NCBI RefSeq assembly: GCF_019925205.1
Contig: NC_083561.1
Coordinates: 10,167,217 to 10,231,216 of the forward strand
DNA length: 64,000 nucleotides
Source: Metopolophium dirhodum
Lineage: Eukaryota > Arthropoda > Insecta > Hemiptera > Aphididae
Direction of reading: 5' to 3'
Shown here: positions 10,691 to 23,400 of the stretch, piece after piece
How the letters are laid out: the number at the start of each line of letters is the position of its first letter
Position numbering within the stretch: position 1 is the first letter of the stretch
Notes under the pieces: model-generated
What the model was told of the DNA's origin: nothing
Seen by the model: only the letters and a program-made list of their open reading frames with translations
The model's database searches: none
Program-made: the position numbers and the translations under genes

Positions 10691-12272
10691 ACACGGAGTA
10701 GCCGAGGATCATACTGGGGATCATCCCCTGCGATGTCCACGTAGGACGTAGGTACGGAACGTGACGTGAAGCGAACACCAACTAGGTCATTATAGGGGAG
10801 GGGGTGTCTGGTCACGATGTTTGATATCGATATTGCGGTTTACGTGTTATTATTTATTATTCTCCTTTTTTGAGTATTTGACCCATACGATGTTGTACAT
10901 ATTATTATTTGCTGGTAACTGTCCATTCGACCTGTGCACGTATCGTATTATACGACTATAATAATACAACGAAACAATAAAGTCACGGAATGGTTTTTTT
11001 GTCCCGTCTTTCTAAATATTTATTTATATTATTAGTGTCTCCGTGGACTGTGGGAGTGTTATGTGTCTTCTCTGTCCGAGTTTTACGACGACTATTCGGA
11101 TTTTTCTGCATTAAACTAATTATTTTTTAATATAATATTACGTTGTTTTGTTGTGAATTTTTATTTTTATTTTTTATTACGTGCCTATCCAAAAATGTGA
11201 ATTCTTTAAATATCCACAAAACCCGAACCTTTGGATCTTAACCTTGATTTGTATCTTGTGACCTTGCCCAAAAAGAGCGGGTGATCACACGACCTTCATA
11301 GTTCTTTAAATCCCGAATGTCGCACTTTTGACGAATAATCGAGTGATCACAAAATGTATACCTATTGGCTATTACGAACGAGCCTACCTACATAAATAAT
11401 AAGAGAGTGGCCAACTGATTAGGTAGCAATCACGTTTCATCCAATGTTTTCCCCGCCTTTCTTATATTTGTTTGAATTGAGTTATGACTTAAAATGATTG
11501 TATTTTGTTGAATAGATAAATGTACATAGGTACATGAATATTACATTAAATAACTTTATTTAGCATTGAAGCTATCAATTCTAAATATAATTTTGTATAG
11601 TAAAATATTTATAATATATTTTTATTGTATAATCTTTTCTTGTCATGCCAAACATAATAATATACTTCTAAGGTTATTAAAATATTAACAATATTCTAAC
11701 GTAAACAATTTTTTTGATTTTTATAAGATTCATGTAATGTAAAAGAAAAATAAGTTTTTATGAAATCATAACGCAATTTAGCATGATATTCAACAATTTA
11801 TTTTATTATTTGAACGATAAATAACGTTTATAAATCAGTGATAACAAACCAACCAATAGAAAACATTTACCGACCAAGAGGTCACTATCTAACCATCTAG
11901 AGTCTAAATTCTAGACTCTCTATTTATTACTGTTGATATAGTTTATTATTTCAAAACATTTGATACCATAAAATATATGGTTCACAAGATTACAACATTA
12001 AAACGTAACGGATAATTTCAGTAAATTGTTTTATAATTTTCATGTTGATATTTTAATTTATGTTTTACTAATTTTTAATATATTATATATGGTTAGAATG
12101 TGAATGACCTCAAAATCACAAAAAAATGTATGCAAATATGCCCGTAGAACAATAAACATTTTACATTATTAAATGGTATACAAAATTGAATCAGGTATTC
12201 ATTATTTACTCATTCAAAATATACTCGATATACATTTTTAATAGATTATTGATATGAGCTACACGTTTGATA
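10691..12272. other. Mixed spacer with a GC-richer island at 10.70-11.10 kb
   Basis: The first 400 bases are GC-richer, with CpG-containing words such as GACGTAGG and ACGTGACGTG and a small GATCATACTGGGGATCATCCCC mirror-like arrangement. I see no gene. From 11.1 kb on it is ordinary AT-rich sequence. Confidence 0.4.
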
Positions 12273-12378
12273 TTAACACGTTCATGAGAGTTGTGACCCC
12301 GACGATAATATTTAATACCTCTGGGTATTGCCTACGGGCGTAGGGTATGTCTTTAAAAGCGTATATGACACGCTTAAA
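12273..12378 (+). mobile_element. Possible piggyBac-type terminus with three small hairpins
   Basis: TTAA at 12273-12276 is followed by CACGTTCATGAGAG. Within the next 100 bases come three short stem-loops in a row: ATACC/GGTAT, CCTACG/CGTAGG and GCGT/ACGC. Subterminal repeats of this kind are usual in TTAA-targeting transposons. No right end was found. Confidence 0.3.
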
Positions 12379-12920
12379 TGGATAATACGCGGTAAATCTA
12401 ATAATAAAAAAAGATTTAAAAAATGTTATTTGAAATTTAGAATTTAAGAAAAAAAATAATGTATTTATATCAATTATGTCCCATCGACCATTTACTTTGT
12501 GACAAGTTCAAATTTTATTATTTAAGAAAGACTCAAAAATAAAACACATGTAGCCTAAAATTGTCAATGAACCAAAAATAGTTTTTATTTTATACCAACT
12601 TTATTTTAATTGAAATTTTACCATTAGAGGATACCAATGTAAAATGTATAATTATGTAATGTACTTTTACATTTTATTTATAGGTAAAATACAAATAATT
12701 ATCTATTTATCTGGTCCAATTGGTTTAACTATCATATATTTATATACAATTGATGCAGATATAACACAAAGTTTCACAGTAAATGAACTAACTATAGTTT
12801 GACTGTATTATTGTGGTAGGTACCTGCTTTGAATTTATACAGATTAATAGAAATCCTTTGAAATTATTGCAGATATACTACTGTTACCTTCAGTTACACA
12901 ATTATTATCTTATGGTCATG

Positions 12921-12924
<4 letters not shown>

Positions 12925-12961
<37 letters not shown>
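12925..12961 (+). repeat. (AAT)n microsatellite
   Basis: About twelve AAT units. It explains the poly-Asn run of the 61-codon frame at 12813-12998, which is not a supported gene. Confidence 0.95.
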
Positions 12962-12962
<1 letters not shown>

Positions 12963-13342
12963 GATAATAATATTTTATTTATCTATAGTAATTGCTAAAG
13001 CGCCTCTGAGATTAACAAATAATGTAGTGTAATATTGTCTGATTGGAATGGAAATTTATGTATTTTTGTAGGAAAATTTTAGAAAATTTTTAAAATTTGA
13101 ACATTCCTTAAGTTAAACAATAATTGCGCTTTTCATTGATTTTTGCAATTCTAGATTTTAAATTAAGTAAAAATGCTGTTTATAATTCTGTATTACTTTT
13201 TCAGAAAAATCGGAAGTTTTCTGAACGCATAATAGTTCTATAATAGTACCTAACTATTAGTAGTACCTAATATTAATTTTTTGGAAATTGTGTTGAGGCA
13301 TTGTACTTAATGCTTATTAGAAGTTAGAACAGAACAACGTTA

Positions 13343-13606
13343 TTAGTGGAGGACGGAGTGGCCGAGCGGACTACACTGCGACGCACACCGACGCCGGTTC
13401 AAAACCTCGACTGCGTGCGGCATTTTTCTTCGGGCAAGTCACGGTGTCCGGGCATGGCAAATACCTACGGGTGCCTACTAAAAAATCTGCCAAACTGTGT
13501 AAAACGTGTTTAAAACCTACAGTACCCTCCCACACAGTAAAAACCCCCCAATGGCCTAAGTGGCAGCGGGATGGTTAATAAAAAAAAATAATAAAAAAAG
13601 TTAGTG
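13343..13606 (+). mobile_element. tRNA-derived SINE (plus strand)
   Basis: The body is about 13349-13600. It begins GGACGGAGTGGCCGAGCGGA, a Ser/Leu-type tRNA head. A tRNA-unrelated part follows (CTTCGGGCAAGTCACGG, GGCATGGCAAATACC), then an A-rich tail of AATAA blocks. It matches the reverse complement of 7532-7795 throughout. It keeps 12 bases after the A box that the other copy has lost, so it is closer to a full-length head. Possible short target duplication: TTAGTG at 13343-13348 and 13601-13606. There is no protein-coding capacity, so mobility would depend on a LINE in trans. Confidence 0.85.
13359..13406 (+). promoter_or_regulatory. Pol III internal promoter of the SINE (A and B boxes)
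   Basis: The A box TGGCCGAGCGG is at 13359-13369 and the B box GGTTCAAAACC at 13396-13406. Both conform to tRNA promoter consensus, with spacing closer to a tRNA than in the other copy. Confidence 0.8.
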
Positions 13607-15180
13607 ATTACCATTTAATATCAGACTAATCGTGTATTGTTTGACTTTGTTAATGTTGATATTGTTATTTATAGAATTATATCTTCAATTTATGATTTGA
13701 ACCTCATGTCAATTTAAATCCAATTCAATTTAAATTAAATTTGATTTCAATCATTATCAAATGTACAGACAATTACATAGTCAATATCGTATTATTTATT
13801 TTAGTAAAGCATATTTATGAATACAGTTATCTGATGAATATTTAGCATGATAAATATTTTATATCTATAGATAAAAACATCAAATTTGTATTTTTTATCT
13901 GTACAAGTTTTGTAGAAATCAATTTCAATATATATATTTTTTATCTATTAAGTAAATAGTAAATATTATTACAGTACATTACATTTAACATAATATCTGT
14001 ATTCTATATTCATTGTTTAATTTAATGTATAAGTTAAGTTTTTTTAATTTTAAATTATACAAAGTAAAATATTAATTTTATACTATCCAAATATATGGTC
14101 TTTTATAGTATAATCCTAAATATTTTTTAAGAAAACATTTTATATGAAACTTATAGTAGGTAATATCAATTATTTATGTTGTAACTAAGTGTTGGTATTC
14201 TTAAATTTCTCGACTTATCTTCCATTAATTTAATTTTATATTTCGCAATTATTGTCTACTACCATCGATATAAATTATATAAGGCACAATGTATTAATGT
14301 TTCGTTTCTTCTGTCAATCAAATAGCTATCATCCCTTTTGGATCATATTACATGTTTCATATTTTAAAAGTTCGTTTAAAATATTGATAATTATTAAAAA
14401 GTCACAAAATTCCAAAGTAGGTATGTGCTTTTGATTTATATTATATAGTAAAAATCGATTTACGCTTATTTCGACGTCTTATGTAAGATATAACCACGCA
14501 AGGTTTCATGCATAGCAATATACCATATAATATATTAATTCATACAATTTGCCACCGAGGGACATTATAATATTGAATATTGATCAGTATCGTATAATAC
14601 TTTAATATAACCTAAGCTTATACTTTAGTACCATTAACTTACCATAAATATATATAGCGGGTTTATAAACTACAAACCATTAAAAAAAAATTGTTAAAAA
14701 TACTCGTAATTGGTACTAAAAATTAAAAAAAATACTATTAGAAATAAATTATTTGTTAAAAATATGTTCTTGTAATAATGTTTTATGAAATGATAATAGC
14801 TAATAAATGATAACTATTGGGTGTGCACAAAAAAAAATACTTAAAACATAAATTTGGTGTAAAATCTGAAAAAAATGTTTTTACACATCAATAAAAATAA
14901 TAATTGATTTTTAGAATTATTAATATTTATTTATTGTGCTCACCACAAGGTGCGTTGAATCACACGATTTTAGAATGTCGACTTGCGCTTATTGATATAC
15001 ACCATAGATTTGTAGATAGTCCATAACAAGGTTTCGTTCTGAATTCATTTCGGATTATGATATCTATGCGATGAACGTCGAAAATAATAAGGCGTACAAA
15101 CGGTTTTATCCAATAATATTCTATTCTACTGGACATAATATTACACATAGGCACCTAACATTAATTATCATTATAAACTT
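13607..15180. other. AT-rich non-genic sequence
   Basis: I see no supported gene. At 14935-15154 a somewhat GC-richer minus-strand frame ends before GTGGTGAGCACAATAAATAAATA. That could be the 3' tail of a retrotransposon, but no domain is recognisable. Confidence 0.4.
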
Positions 15181-15272
15181 ATAGCTGAAGTGTAATTCTG
15201 ACATAAAAATAAGCTGAGTCTCGTCCCGCCGTTTAGACTTTCAGGCCGGACGTTATCGCATCGGTGGGGAAA

Positions 15273-15311
15273 GGGGGGGGGGGGGCGGACGCGATGATGT
15301 TAGTACTACTA

Positions 15312-15342
<31 letters not shown>
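15273..15342 (+). repeat. G13 run followed by (CTA)n microsatellite
   Basis: Thirteen G at 15273-15285 and an imperfect CTA/TAC repeat at about 15303-15342, just upstream of the promoter candidate. Confidence 0.9.
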
Positions 15343-15343
<1 letters not shown>

Positions 15344-15579
15344 TTATTATAATGATCATCGACCTTGATTTATGTGAACCCTACAATATAATGTTATAAC
15401 ATACTATATTACTATTATATTATGTATACCTCTGCAGGCACAATCGCCACGGTGTGATTATTATTCTTGGCGGGAACACGTGTCATCGCGGAAGGCGCGT
15501 GACATCGGATTATACCTGCGAAATGCACTGTGACCGTCGTGAAACGCGCGCTAAGTACGTCTGAACTTCGTATACGGTA

Positions 15580-15636
15580 ACACCCACACCCACACCCACA
15601 CACCCACACACACACACACACGCACGCACGCACGCA
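15580..15636 (+). repeat. (CACCCA)n-(CA)n-(CGCA)n repeat
   Basis: A compound repeat: CACCCA units, then CA, then GCAC units. It ends 34 bases before the TATA box. It generates the low-complexity start of the 72-codon minus frame at 15415-15633, which I do not support as a gene. Confidence 0.9.
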
Positions 15637-15669
15637 TTTATATAATATAATATACGTGTACAGTCAGTT

Positions 15670-15702
15670 TATATAAGATTTCCCGGTCTCCGCTACAGCA
15701 GT
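15670..15702 (+). promoter_or_regulatory. Candidate Pol II core promoter: TATA box plus initiator
   Basis: TATATAAG at 15670-15677 is followed by GCAGTC, with a candidate +1 A at 15700. The spacing from the TATA start to that A is 30 bp, the usual insect arrangement. No downstream promoter element is evident at +28. The promoter lies in the most GC- and CpG-rich part of the window and is followed by an ATG-less leader with a donor. Matches are by eye. Confidence 0.4.
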
Positions 15703-15780
15703 CATCTCGCGGGGCGAAATCGTTCAATCATCGCTCGCGGACTCTGCTCGGGGTGTCGTCGGTGGTGGTGGCGGCGACAG
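15700..15780 (+). other. Candidate noncoding first exon (5' UTR leader)
   Basis: From the initiator A to CGACAG at 15780 there are 81 bases with no ATG and many CpG. The stretch ends in a CAG followed by GTATAT, a good splice donor. A later alternative donor is TCGTAG followed by GTAGGT near 15830. This would be a leader exon of a plus-strand gene whose coding exons lie further right, possibly beyond the window. Nothing identifies the gene. Confidence 0.35.
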
Positions 15781-17306
15781 GTATATATTCAGCGGGCGTC
15801 GCGAACCCACAGAGTGCATTTGTCGTAGGTAGGTTGGTGTGTATAGTAATATTATATAATATAGTGGCGCGCGTATTACAGTAAAGCCTTATTCGGAGCG
15901 TCGAGCTTAAAGTCGGGATTTAATTATGTCACACCCGGTATATATACTGTTCGGGGGACATGCGTGATTCGAACACACGCGCACGCGCGTTCAGTCACGA
16001 TACAACAAATGAACAGACCTATACATATATATCTATATATAAATACAATTATTTATATATATACGGTTTTCAAAAACAACTGAATTAGACATCCGGCAGA
16101 GTTTATGATGAACGTGATTAATGAACGACTACGGCGCGTGCGTGTGTAGTGATCACCCCATCATATATACGCGTACACCACCCATACAAAGCTATATTAT
16201 ACATTTGGCCTAAACATCTCATCCTTCCCCTCCACTGCTCGTTAATATACATCGCCTATCTTTGCGTCTTGCATCAACACCACCACCAGTCACCACCTAC
16301 GTTGTATTGGGAAGACAGACTAACACTGGGAGCGCTGTCGACGCCTATCGTACTGATGGTTTGGCGGGTTCCCCCCTACGTGGAGTCGGGAGATTGTATG
16401 TATTTTCCCGACATTTCAAATTTATTTTCCTTTAAGTGAAGTGTATTTGAATGTATATGATAATATTAGTAGAAATTGTACTTACCAACGTATATACAGT
16501 TAGCTACAAAAGCGTATAAGGTTTAGATAACAAAATTAATTTGTTAAAAAAAAGTAAAATAACCAATATAAAACTATATCTATACATCCCGAATTGGAAG
16601 GTACAAATTGTTTCCACCAGAGCGCGTTTTGTTAATCTGTTTCCCCAATAGACTCTGCACCAACTCTGATCTACCGATGAGTCTGATATTGTACGAATTT
16701 TTACGTATGGGCTACGATGTTTGTAATAATATGATAATTTCGGTATGACAACCCTGCACATCCCTCCAGGATTCAAAGAATTCGTCGTAATATAGTTTTC
16801 CAGTTTAACGGGTGGCGGCGTTTCTTCCAGTTCCATCCCGTTGACTTTGAAACTTATATCGTGCACGGATATTCGTACTCGCGCGGTTTTTAATTCGTTT
16901 GATACCATATACCAGGTATTACGAGTATGATTATGGTGATAATAATAATAATAATAATGTGTAATTTTTCTGTTCAATACACACATAGACGCCAAAGGGT
17001 GTACTCACGATTTATTCTCACCCTATGCTCATTAGTTCACGTTCTGACACCGAACGATACTTTTGATTTCATTTGCACAGCTATTACGCGCTACTGGCTA
17101 TGTTTGCTATGGCAATATTATAGATTGGTGGTACATACACCAACAACCTACAACACTCGTACGTGAAATATATAATCTTACCTTAAGTGCCCACAAGCAC
17201 ACAAAGTTTGCATACCAACACATAATATAATACAACACAACATACAATGATTACGCGTACGAGTTATCTCAATTGACGATTTACGATATTTTGTTTATTC
17301 ATATTG
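15781..17306. other. GC-richer region downstream of the promoter candidate
   Basis: CpG-containing and richer in G/C than the rest of the window down to about 17.2 kb. Plus-strand frames at 16149-16439 and 16927-17166 have no recognisable motif. This would be intron or regulatory DNA if the 15.7-kb leader is real. Confidence 0.35.
16504..16986 (-). CDS. Longest open frame in the window, unassigned (~160 aa)
   Basis: The frame from ATG at 16986 to the stop at 16504 encodes about 160 residues. The N-terminal Tyr/His run comes from an ATA microsatellite (about 16939-16959). The middle looks less random: VRISVHDISFKVNGMEL, then EETPPPVKLENYITT and KLSYYYKHRSPYVKIRTISD. The C-terminus (YSFILVILLFFNKLILL) is hydrophobic enough for one membrane span. 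The frame lies opposite to the 15.7-kb promoter candidate. TTGGTAAGT follows 18 bases after the stop, which would be unusual for a coding exon. I recognise no family. A chance frame in a GC-richer patch is the main alternative. Confidence 0.2.
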   Translation of the reverse strand: MCVLNRKITHYYYYYYHHNHTRNTWYMVSNELKTARVRISVHDISFKVNGMELEETPPPVKLENYITTNSLNPGGMCRVVIPKLSYYYKHRSPYVKIRTISDSSVDQSWCRVYWGNRLTKRALVETICTFQFGMYRYSFILVILLFFNKLILLSKPYTLL

Positions 17307-17308
17307 TA

Positions 17309-17448
17309 GTGGACACCAATAAAAAAATGATTTCAGAAACATGTATCTAATATTGCAAAGTATGTATTTAATTATGTAAATAAATACATACTATATGGAA
17401 TGGTAGGTAGGTTTATGTTTCTGAAATCCTTTTGTAATTGGTGTCCAC
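17309..17448. mobile_element. 140-bp MITE with 34-bp TIRs and TA flanks
   Basis: The arms 17309-17342 and 17415-17448 begin GTGGACACCAAT and end GATTTCAGAAACAT. They match at 31 of 34 positions. Each end is flanked by TA (17307-17308 and 17449-17450), fitting a Tc1/mariner-type TA duplication. The interior is itself palindromic (AGTATGTATTTA near 17360 against TAAATACATACT near 17386), so the whole element can fold into a long hairpin. It has no coding capacity. Confidence 0.82.
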
Positions 17449-17450
17449 TA

Positions 17451-20400
17451 TGAAACAAAAATATACAAATATTCCATTAATTAAAGGGTAATAATAAAAT
17501 ATTATTGTATTTCTTTTTGAATGTTATTGAAACACGTTTCTGCAAAAATTGTTAAAAATAAATATATGATTATTTCAGCAATACTTACTATTTTATGTAA
17601 TTTTATGTTATTTGATAATAGTTGTAGGTATATACTTACTTGTTATTAAGTTTATATGGTAAATTGGGTTAGGGCTGATTGTTTTGAAATTCTTTAGTAA
17701 ATGTTTTGGAATAAAATAATCTATTTGAGTTAGTTGACCCGACTTGAATAGGACCCTACTTGAAAATATAATACGACGAAAAGAAATTTATATTGGCTAC
17801 TATAAACTCCTTGTACAGGTACTTGGAAGGGTTTACTAATTTTTGGAGGTTCGCAAAAAAAAAAGAAATAAGCATAAAAGAACCAAAATTCTCATAGTTG
17901 TAGTTAGTAAAACAGTGTTTTGTATTTATTTAAATCTATAATATAAAATATATACTCATTGGTACGCTATATAAAAGTAATTAATATTAATTACATATAT
18001 ACTTCTCTAATAAAATTGGATAACCACAGCTGTATATTTTAAAAATATTCTTCAAAGTCTCCCACAATAAAAAAATTGTCAGTTGATTTTAATTGAAATG
18101 TTACAACACATAACTATTATGTATGAGCATAAAGGTGTATAATCATTGATTTTAGAATATACTAATATACTATATTCTAAAATCAATGGTATAATATAAT
18201 AATAAAATATTTTGAAATGCTGTGAATAGTTATTAATTATCGTTTGCTTAATATTGTCAAATATATAAGTGAAACTATATCACATGAGCTTTATAGTCTC
18301 GAATGAATATTAAAATAACATTTAAAAACAATATTGTTTTATTAAGCGTCATCTTATAGTAAATAATTTTATATTGTGTACAGTTATTAGTTCGTATTGA
18401 TGTTGATATATTATATTACAAGCAATTAAAGAAACAAAATCCAATAAATGTGAAAACAACAATGAGCAATAACTATACCATAGTATTCAAATTTGGAAAC
18501 AGTTCTTTATTTTGTGAATGCTGATATTGTGGGCGGTTCTTAGGAGGGAGTGTAGCGATCAAATAAGGTATAAATTAACAAAAATAACCTATTTTAACAT
18601 ATGGCACATATTATACAACTCGTAAATAATGCGATTTTTCAATTTTTAGGGTTCCACTCGATACCATACCAAAATCCTAAACTATATTTAAAAACATATT
18701 GTGGTATAGCCAAAATTCAGAAGTATATATAAATAATACATAATTGGCAACAATTAGGTACAACTCAACAAAACCCAAATATAAATTATTAAGTTTGACA
18801 GTCTAGTTTTAAAAATAAGTAAATCAAATGCAGTATTGACAGTTTATTTTTACAACTGTTTAAATAATGTATATTATATATTACTATAATATTTATACAA
18901 TTGTTAAAATGAAAAAAATTCGAATTCAATTTATTTTGAATTTATTATTTAAAATAAATACCTACCTACATATTTTATTTTTATAACAACTATATTGTAA
19001 ACCCATTAGAAACGATCAAAAAAATTAATAATTCTCTTGTTTTTTTTTTTTTTTTAATAACAATCAAGTTTTTCTACTTATATATTTTACTTATACAATT
19101 GTATGAAAAATATGACCAATTAAAATTAACAATTTTTATCAGTTAGTTTTTAATAATAATAAAAAAACAGTGTTTGAATAGAAACCTAAAATATTAATGT
19201 ATGGATGTATCTATAGTAGTATCTACTTATTCAGTTATTCTTAGTTCCTATTCATTTTTTATTCTTCTTGTTGAAAATAACATTATAAACTGCAGAGTTT
19301 TACATTATACCTACGCAGTATATTGGCGGTTAAGCCTATTGGTACATATTGATGGATGTGCTCATTACACATTTATCGGGAATCACATTTGAAATATATT
19401 TGAACAATATAGTATCTTATTATGAAATAAATACAATAAAATATAATTTTAAAAAAAAGTATAAAAAAAATTGCATTTAACTCAGCATGGTGTAGGTATT
19501 CGCTTATTTATTTAACCATCGATACACCGCTAGAAATGCTTTTATTTTTTATTTCTACTGCATAATATAGTTGATATACGTGACAATGGTCATAGTCATC
19601 TGCATCAGGCACAACTAGTTTTTTTTTTTCTGGAGAATGAGGTTAGGCACCACTTTAGGTTAGGCTGTTAGGCATACATTATTGTATTTTTTAATGTATG
19701 GTATTTATTTACGATGTAGATTTGATATTATTTATATTTTATAAACATTATTAAAAAATAAACTGCTACAAATATATTTACAAGAGTTCTAGGTTCTAGA
19801 TGATATTATTATCATTTGGCATAGCCTGTATACTTCATTCCATAGAGTAAGAAGGCAAGAAGCTTCATTCACTTTGTTACATTTCTATATTTCTATCTAT
19901 GTAATTTTTATTAATTACTTCTTATTAGAATTATGGTAATAAATTGTTTTCCGTGACATCTTATTAAATAAAAAATCATTTTTGAAGCATTTAGCAGTTA
20001 AACTGTCTTTATTATATTAACAATTGTCCACGTAATAATAAACGATTATTATTTATTTATGTTACAGTATAACATCTAAAAACTTTGTATGACCTTAAAA
20101 GACATTTGAAAGTAGGTAGAGAATTGCTGTTTATCACAAAAGAACTTTTTTTATTGCACAATCGTCTTATTCCAAACGTTTGAGAAAATTTAAAAACTTA
20201 CATTATAAGCATTTTCAAACTAAGTGCATGCCATTTGTAAAGTTCCAAAGATTTTTTAATATTTCTCATTTCTTACTGTACATTTTACACACGTCTAGAA
20301 TATTTATGTATTTTTTTATAAGTTATACCAGATTATAATAAGTTTAATCATAATTTCTATCTAATATTTTATTTAGCTCTAATAATTAATTTTCTCTTAA

Positions 20401-23400
20401 TCAATTAACTTGTTTGAATAAATAAGAATTTAAAATAAATATTACAAAGAAATCACTGACTTGTTTTTCCAGCCCTCATTATTACCAAAATACTCTGAAT
20501 ATTCTTTCTTCCCGTTAAATTAATACGAAATATCTACCTAGTATCTATTATATTAGTAATTTTATACATTATATTTTTAAACTATCAGTTAGGTTACTCT
20601 TTCTCCTTAGAACTTAGAAAATAAAGAAAATTTTTATTTTGATATTACAATACTTCTAATGTTTTTTCATTGTAGTTAAAATATTAATTAAGTTGACTAA
20701 TTTATTTCATTATAGTCTTAACGCAAGGCAAATATTCAGAGTAGTTAAAGGCAAGTAGAAGTGGGTAATGCAAGGGAATTTTTGCGTCCGTATAATACGG
20801 ATGTGTTTAAATCCGTTTACAAAACTGAAAATCCTTAAAAGTTATATTCTACCCCAGTGGGGGCCAAACAAAAGACCCTGACAGTATACTTCGTAAACGA
20901 TGATCATTAAGCTGAAATTACTCGACAAAATTTAACTGCTGGGTTGTTGGAAAAATAATTTATTGTTTGAATAGTGTTCACTCCACTATAGGTTTTTTTT
21001 AAGAAGACATATTTTCTATTAAATATCAGTGAAATTGAAATATTCAAATTCATATCAACTATTTTAAAGTTCCAGGAGTTTTACTAAAAAAAAAAATATT
21101 ATTAATGATAAAAAAAATTAATTTGTTGACAGTCATAAATATGTTGTAAAATAGTATATGTTTTTAAAAAACATTTACTAAAAAATATAGTTATATATTA
21201 TATACATTAGGTATATTTATATATATATATAATATATAAAAATGTAGTAAAGCTTATGCTTAAAGTATATACATTATACAATCATACATACAATTTATTT
21301 ACAAAATATAAATAGAATACATCCTTAGAAATACGAGAAGAGTTTTATCGGAATGTTTATTTTTTTATGCGGAAAATACATTTAAAGTACCTAAAGTGCT
21401 ATATATATTTCTTGTAGAAAATTCAATCGTTTGGAAATTGAATTAATTTCATTACTTTATAGGAGTATTAAAAAAATATAAGTACTGCTGTACAGTTACA
21501 GGCTGATTAAATATTCTGTTAAATATGTACCAAGGCACGAATTCTCATATTGTATGTACCTTTAAAGATATAATGCACCAGAACAATTTTAACGTAATAT
21601 TATGTGCATAAACTTTAGTGTTTACAAATAGCACAACTACTTGAAATAAAATAAATTCATAAATTACTTACAAATTTATCAAAGCATATGAAAACAATTT
21701 ATAATGCAAACCTATTTATTGAAAAACATCGAGTAGATCACATTATAAAACAATTTGCACTTTTTGATATAATATTACAATGAGTGTAGTAATTGTCTTA
21801 TAATAATTATATTTATATTTGTGATGTGTGTGTAGCGAGATAGGTATAATAAATCCTAAAAAAACGTTCATGTAGTACCTTAAAATCTCGGAAATTGAGT
21901 CTGGATTAGCGAATTTTATAGTATTTTGGCGGTACTAAAATATTTAATTTTTGACTGTTTAATATAGTTCTTCCAAGCATGATAAAAATAATTTTAAAAT
22001 TTCTGAAGGAAATAATATATAATCCATAATCTTCCCCAAAACACTTTTTGATAATATTTATTATAATAAGATACCTACCAAATAAATTGTTTCATTAACT
22101 TGTAAGAAATAATTATCATGGCAATTTCACATGTATATTTTAGTATTTTACTGTATTTTGTATTAGTTTCACATAAAACAAATACTTTGCATCGCTCCAC
22201 TCAGAAGTTAAAATAATGAGAATGTTGCTGTTTATTAACTAAAAATATTCTTGTACTAATTTCCAATAGAATAAAATATGACTGTTATACATGTGATTAA
22301 TAATTGAAATAATAATTGAAAAATAACATCAATAACAATAATAATTATACTTATTATATTATAATATTGTATTTTTGGTCATTTTAGTAAATTCGTCACT
22401 GCAAATTTAAGTTTATTTAAAATTTAAATATAATCAAATACTAATTATTAGTCTGTGTAACAATAACTTATTCGAAAACATATTATTTAATTTTATGTTT
22501 GATATACCTTTTACTACCAACTACCAACTATCCGGGAGTTAAACTACCTACCTATACTGTATATATTTAATTTCCGGGCGATTAGATTTGAAACAAAAAA
22601 ACATTTGGATCTAACTGCATTAAAATGTGTTGAAAAAAAAGCGTGTAAAACCAATACCGTTCTTGTTCCGTATATAACTTAAAATAATGTACCTAACTGT
22701 GTGAATAAATTAAAATATTTTTATTGCTATAAATGGATAAATTGGATGTTCTCCAATACTAACATTGTTCTTAAAAGAACGAGTTTTAATTAGAATTGTG
22801 TTTATAATACATTTTTTAATATTAATTGGCTGAATCCTTCGACGTTTGTTATTATTGTATTTTGTAGAAGAAAATATGTTTTGTTCGTTAAAAGTCGAAC
22901 GATTTTCTTGAAAGTTATTTACTTATTTAGAAAATATAAACGAACTAATATAATATTATAGTTATACTTACTTTTTTAGTTATTGGTGTATACAAATTTA
23001 ATATAAAAGTATACAAGTACATTTTTAAGAAAAATATTGTTCATATTAAAAAATAACCATTTTTACGAAATATAATTTGTAGTATTACCTGTTAACAATG
23101 AAGAAATCGACGTATAAATCATTATATTTGTCTAGTTTAAGAAAAAATTGTAAAATAAAAACAATTTACAATTATTATTTCTCCATATTATATTGTTAAG
23201 ATGGATTATGGCATAATACTATTATTAATACATTGAGAATGAACAATGCATTGTGAATTGTTTTCGGTGTTTTATTGTATTTATGGTACTATTCAACTAT
23301 TGTATACTTTAATTAATTTTAACTAATCAATTTTCACGGTTTGGCTATAAACTTATTTATTTAGGTAAGTTCTTACTTAAGGTTTGTTTGGTTGTACTTT

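Noticed and set aside
15415..15633. 72-codon minus ORF beginning with Cys/Val/Gly repeats
   Set aside because: Its start is the translated CA/CACCCA microsatellite and the rest has no recognisable motif.
19630..19680. Cluster of GGTTAGG words resembling the insect telomere repeat
   Set aside because: Only a few non-tandem units in about 40 bases, so not an interstitial telomeric array.
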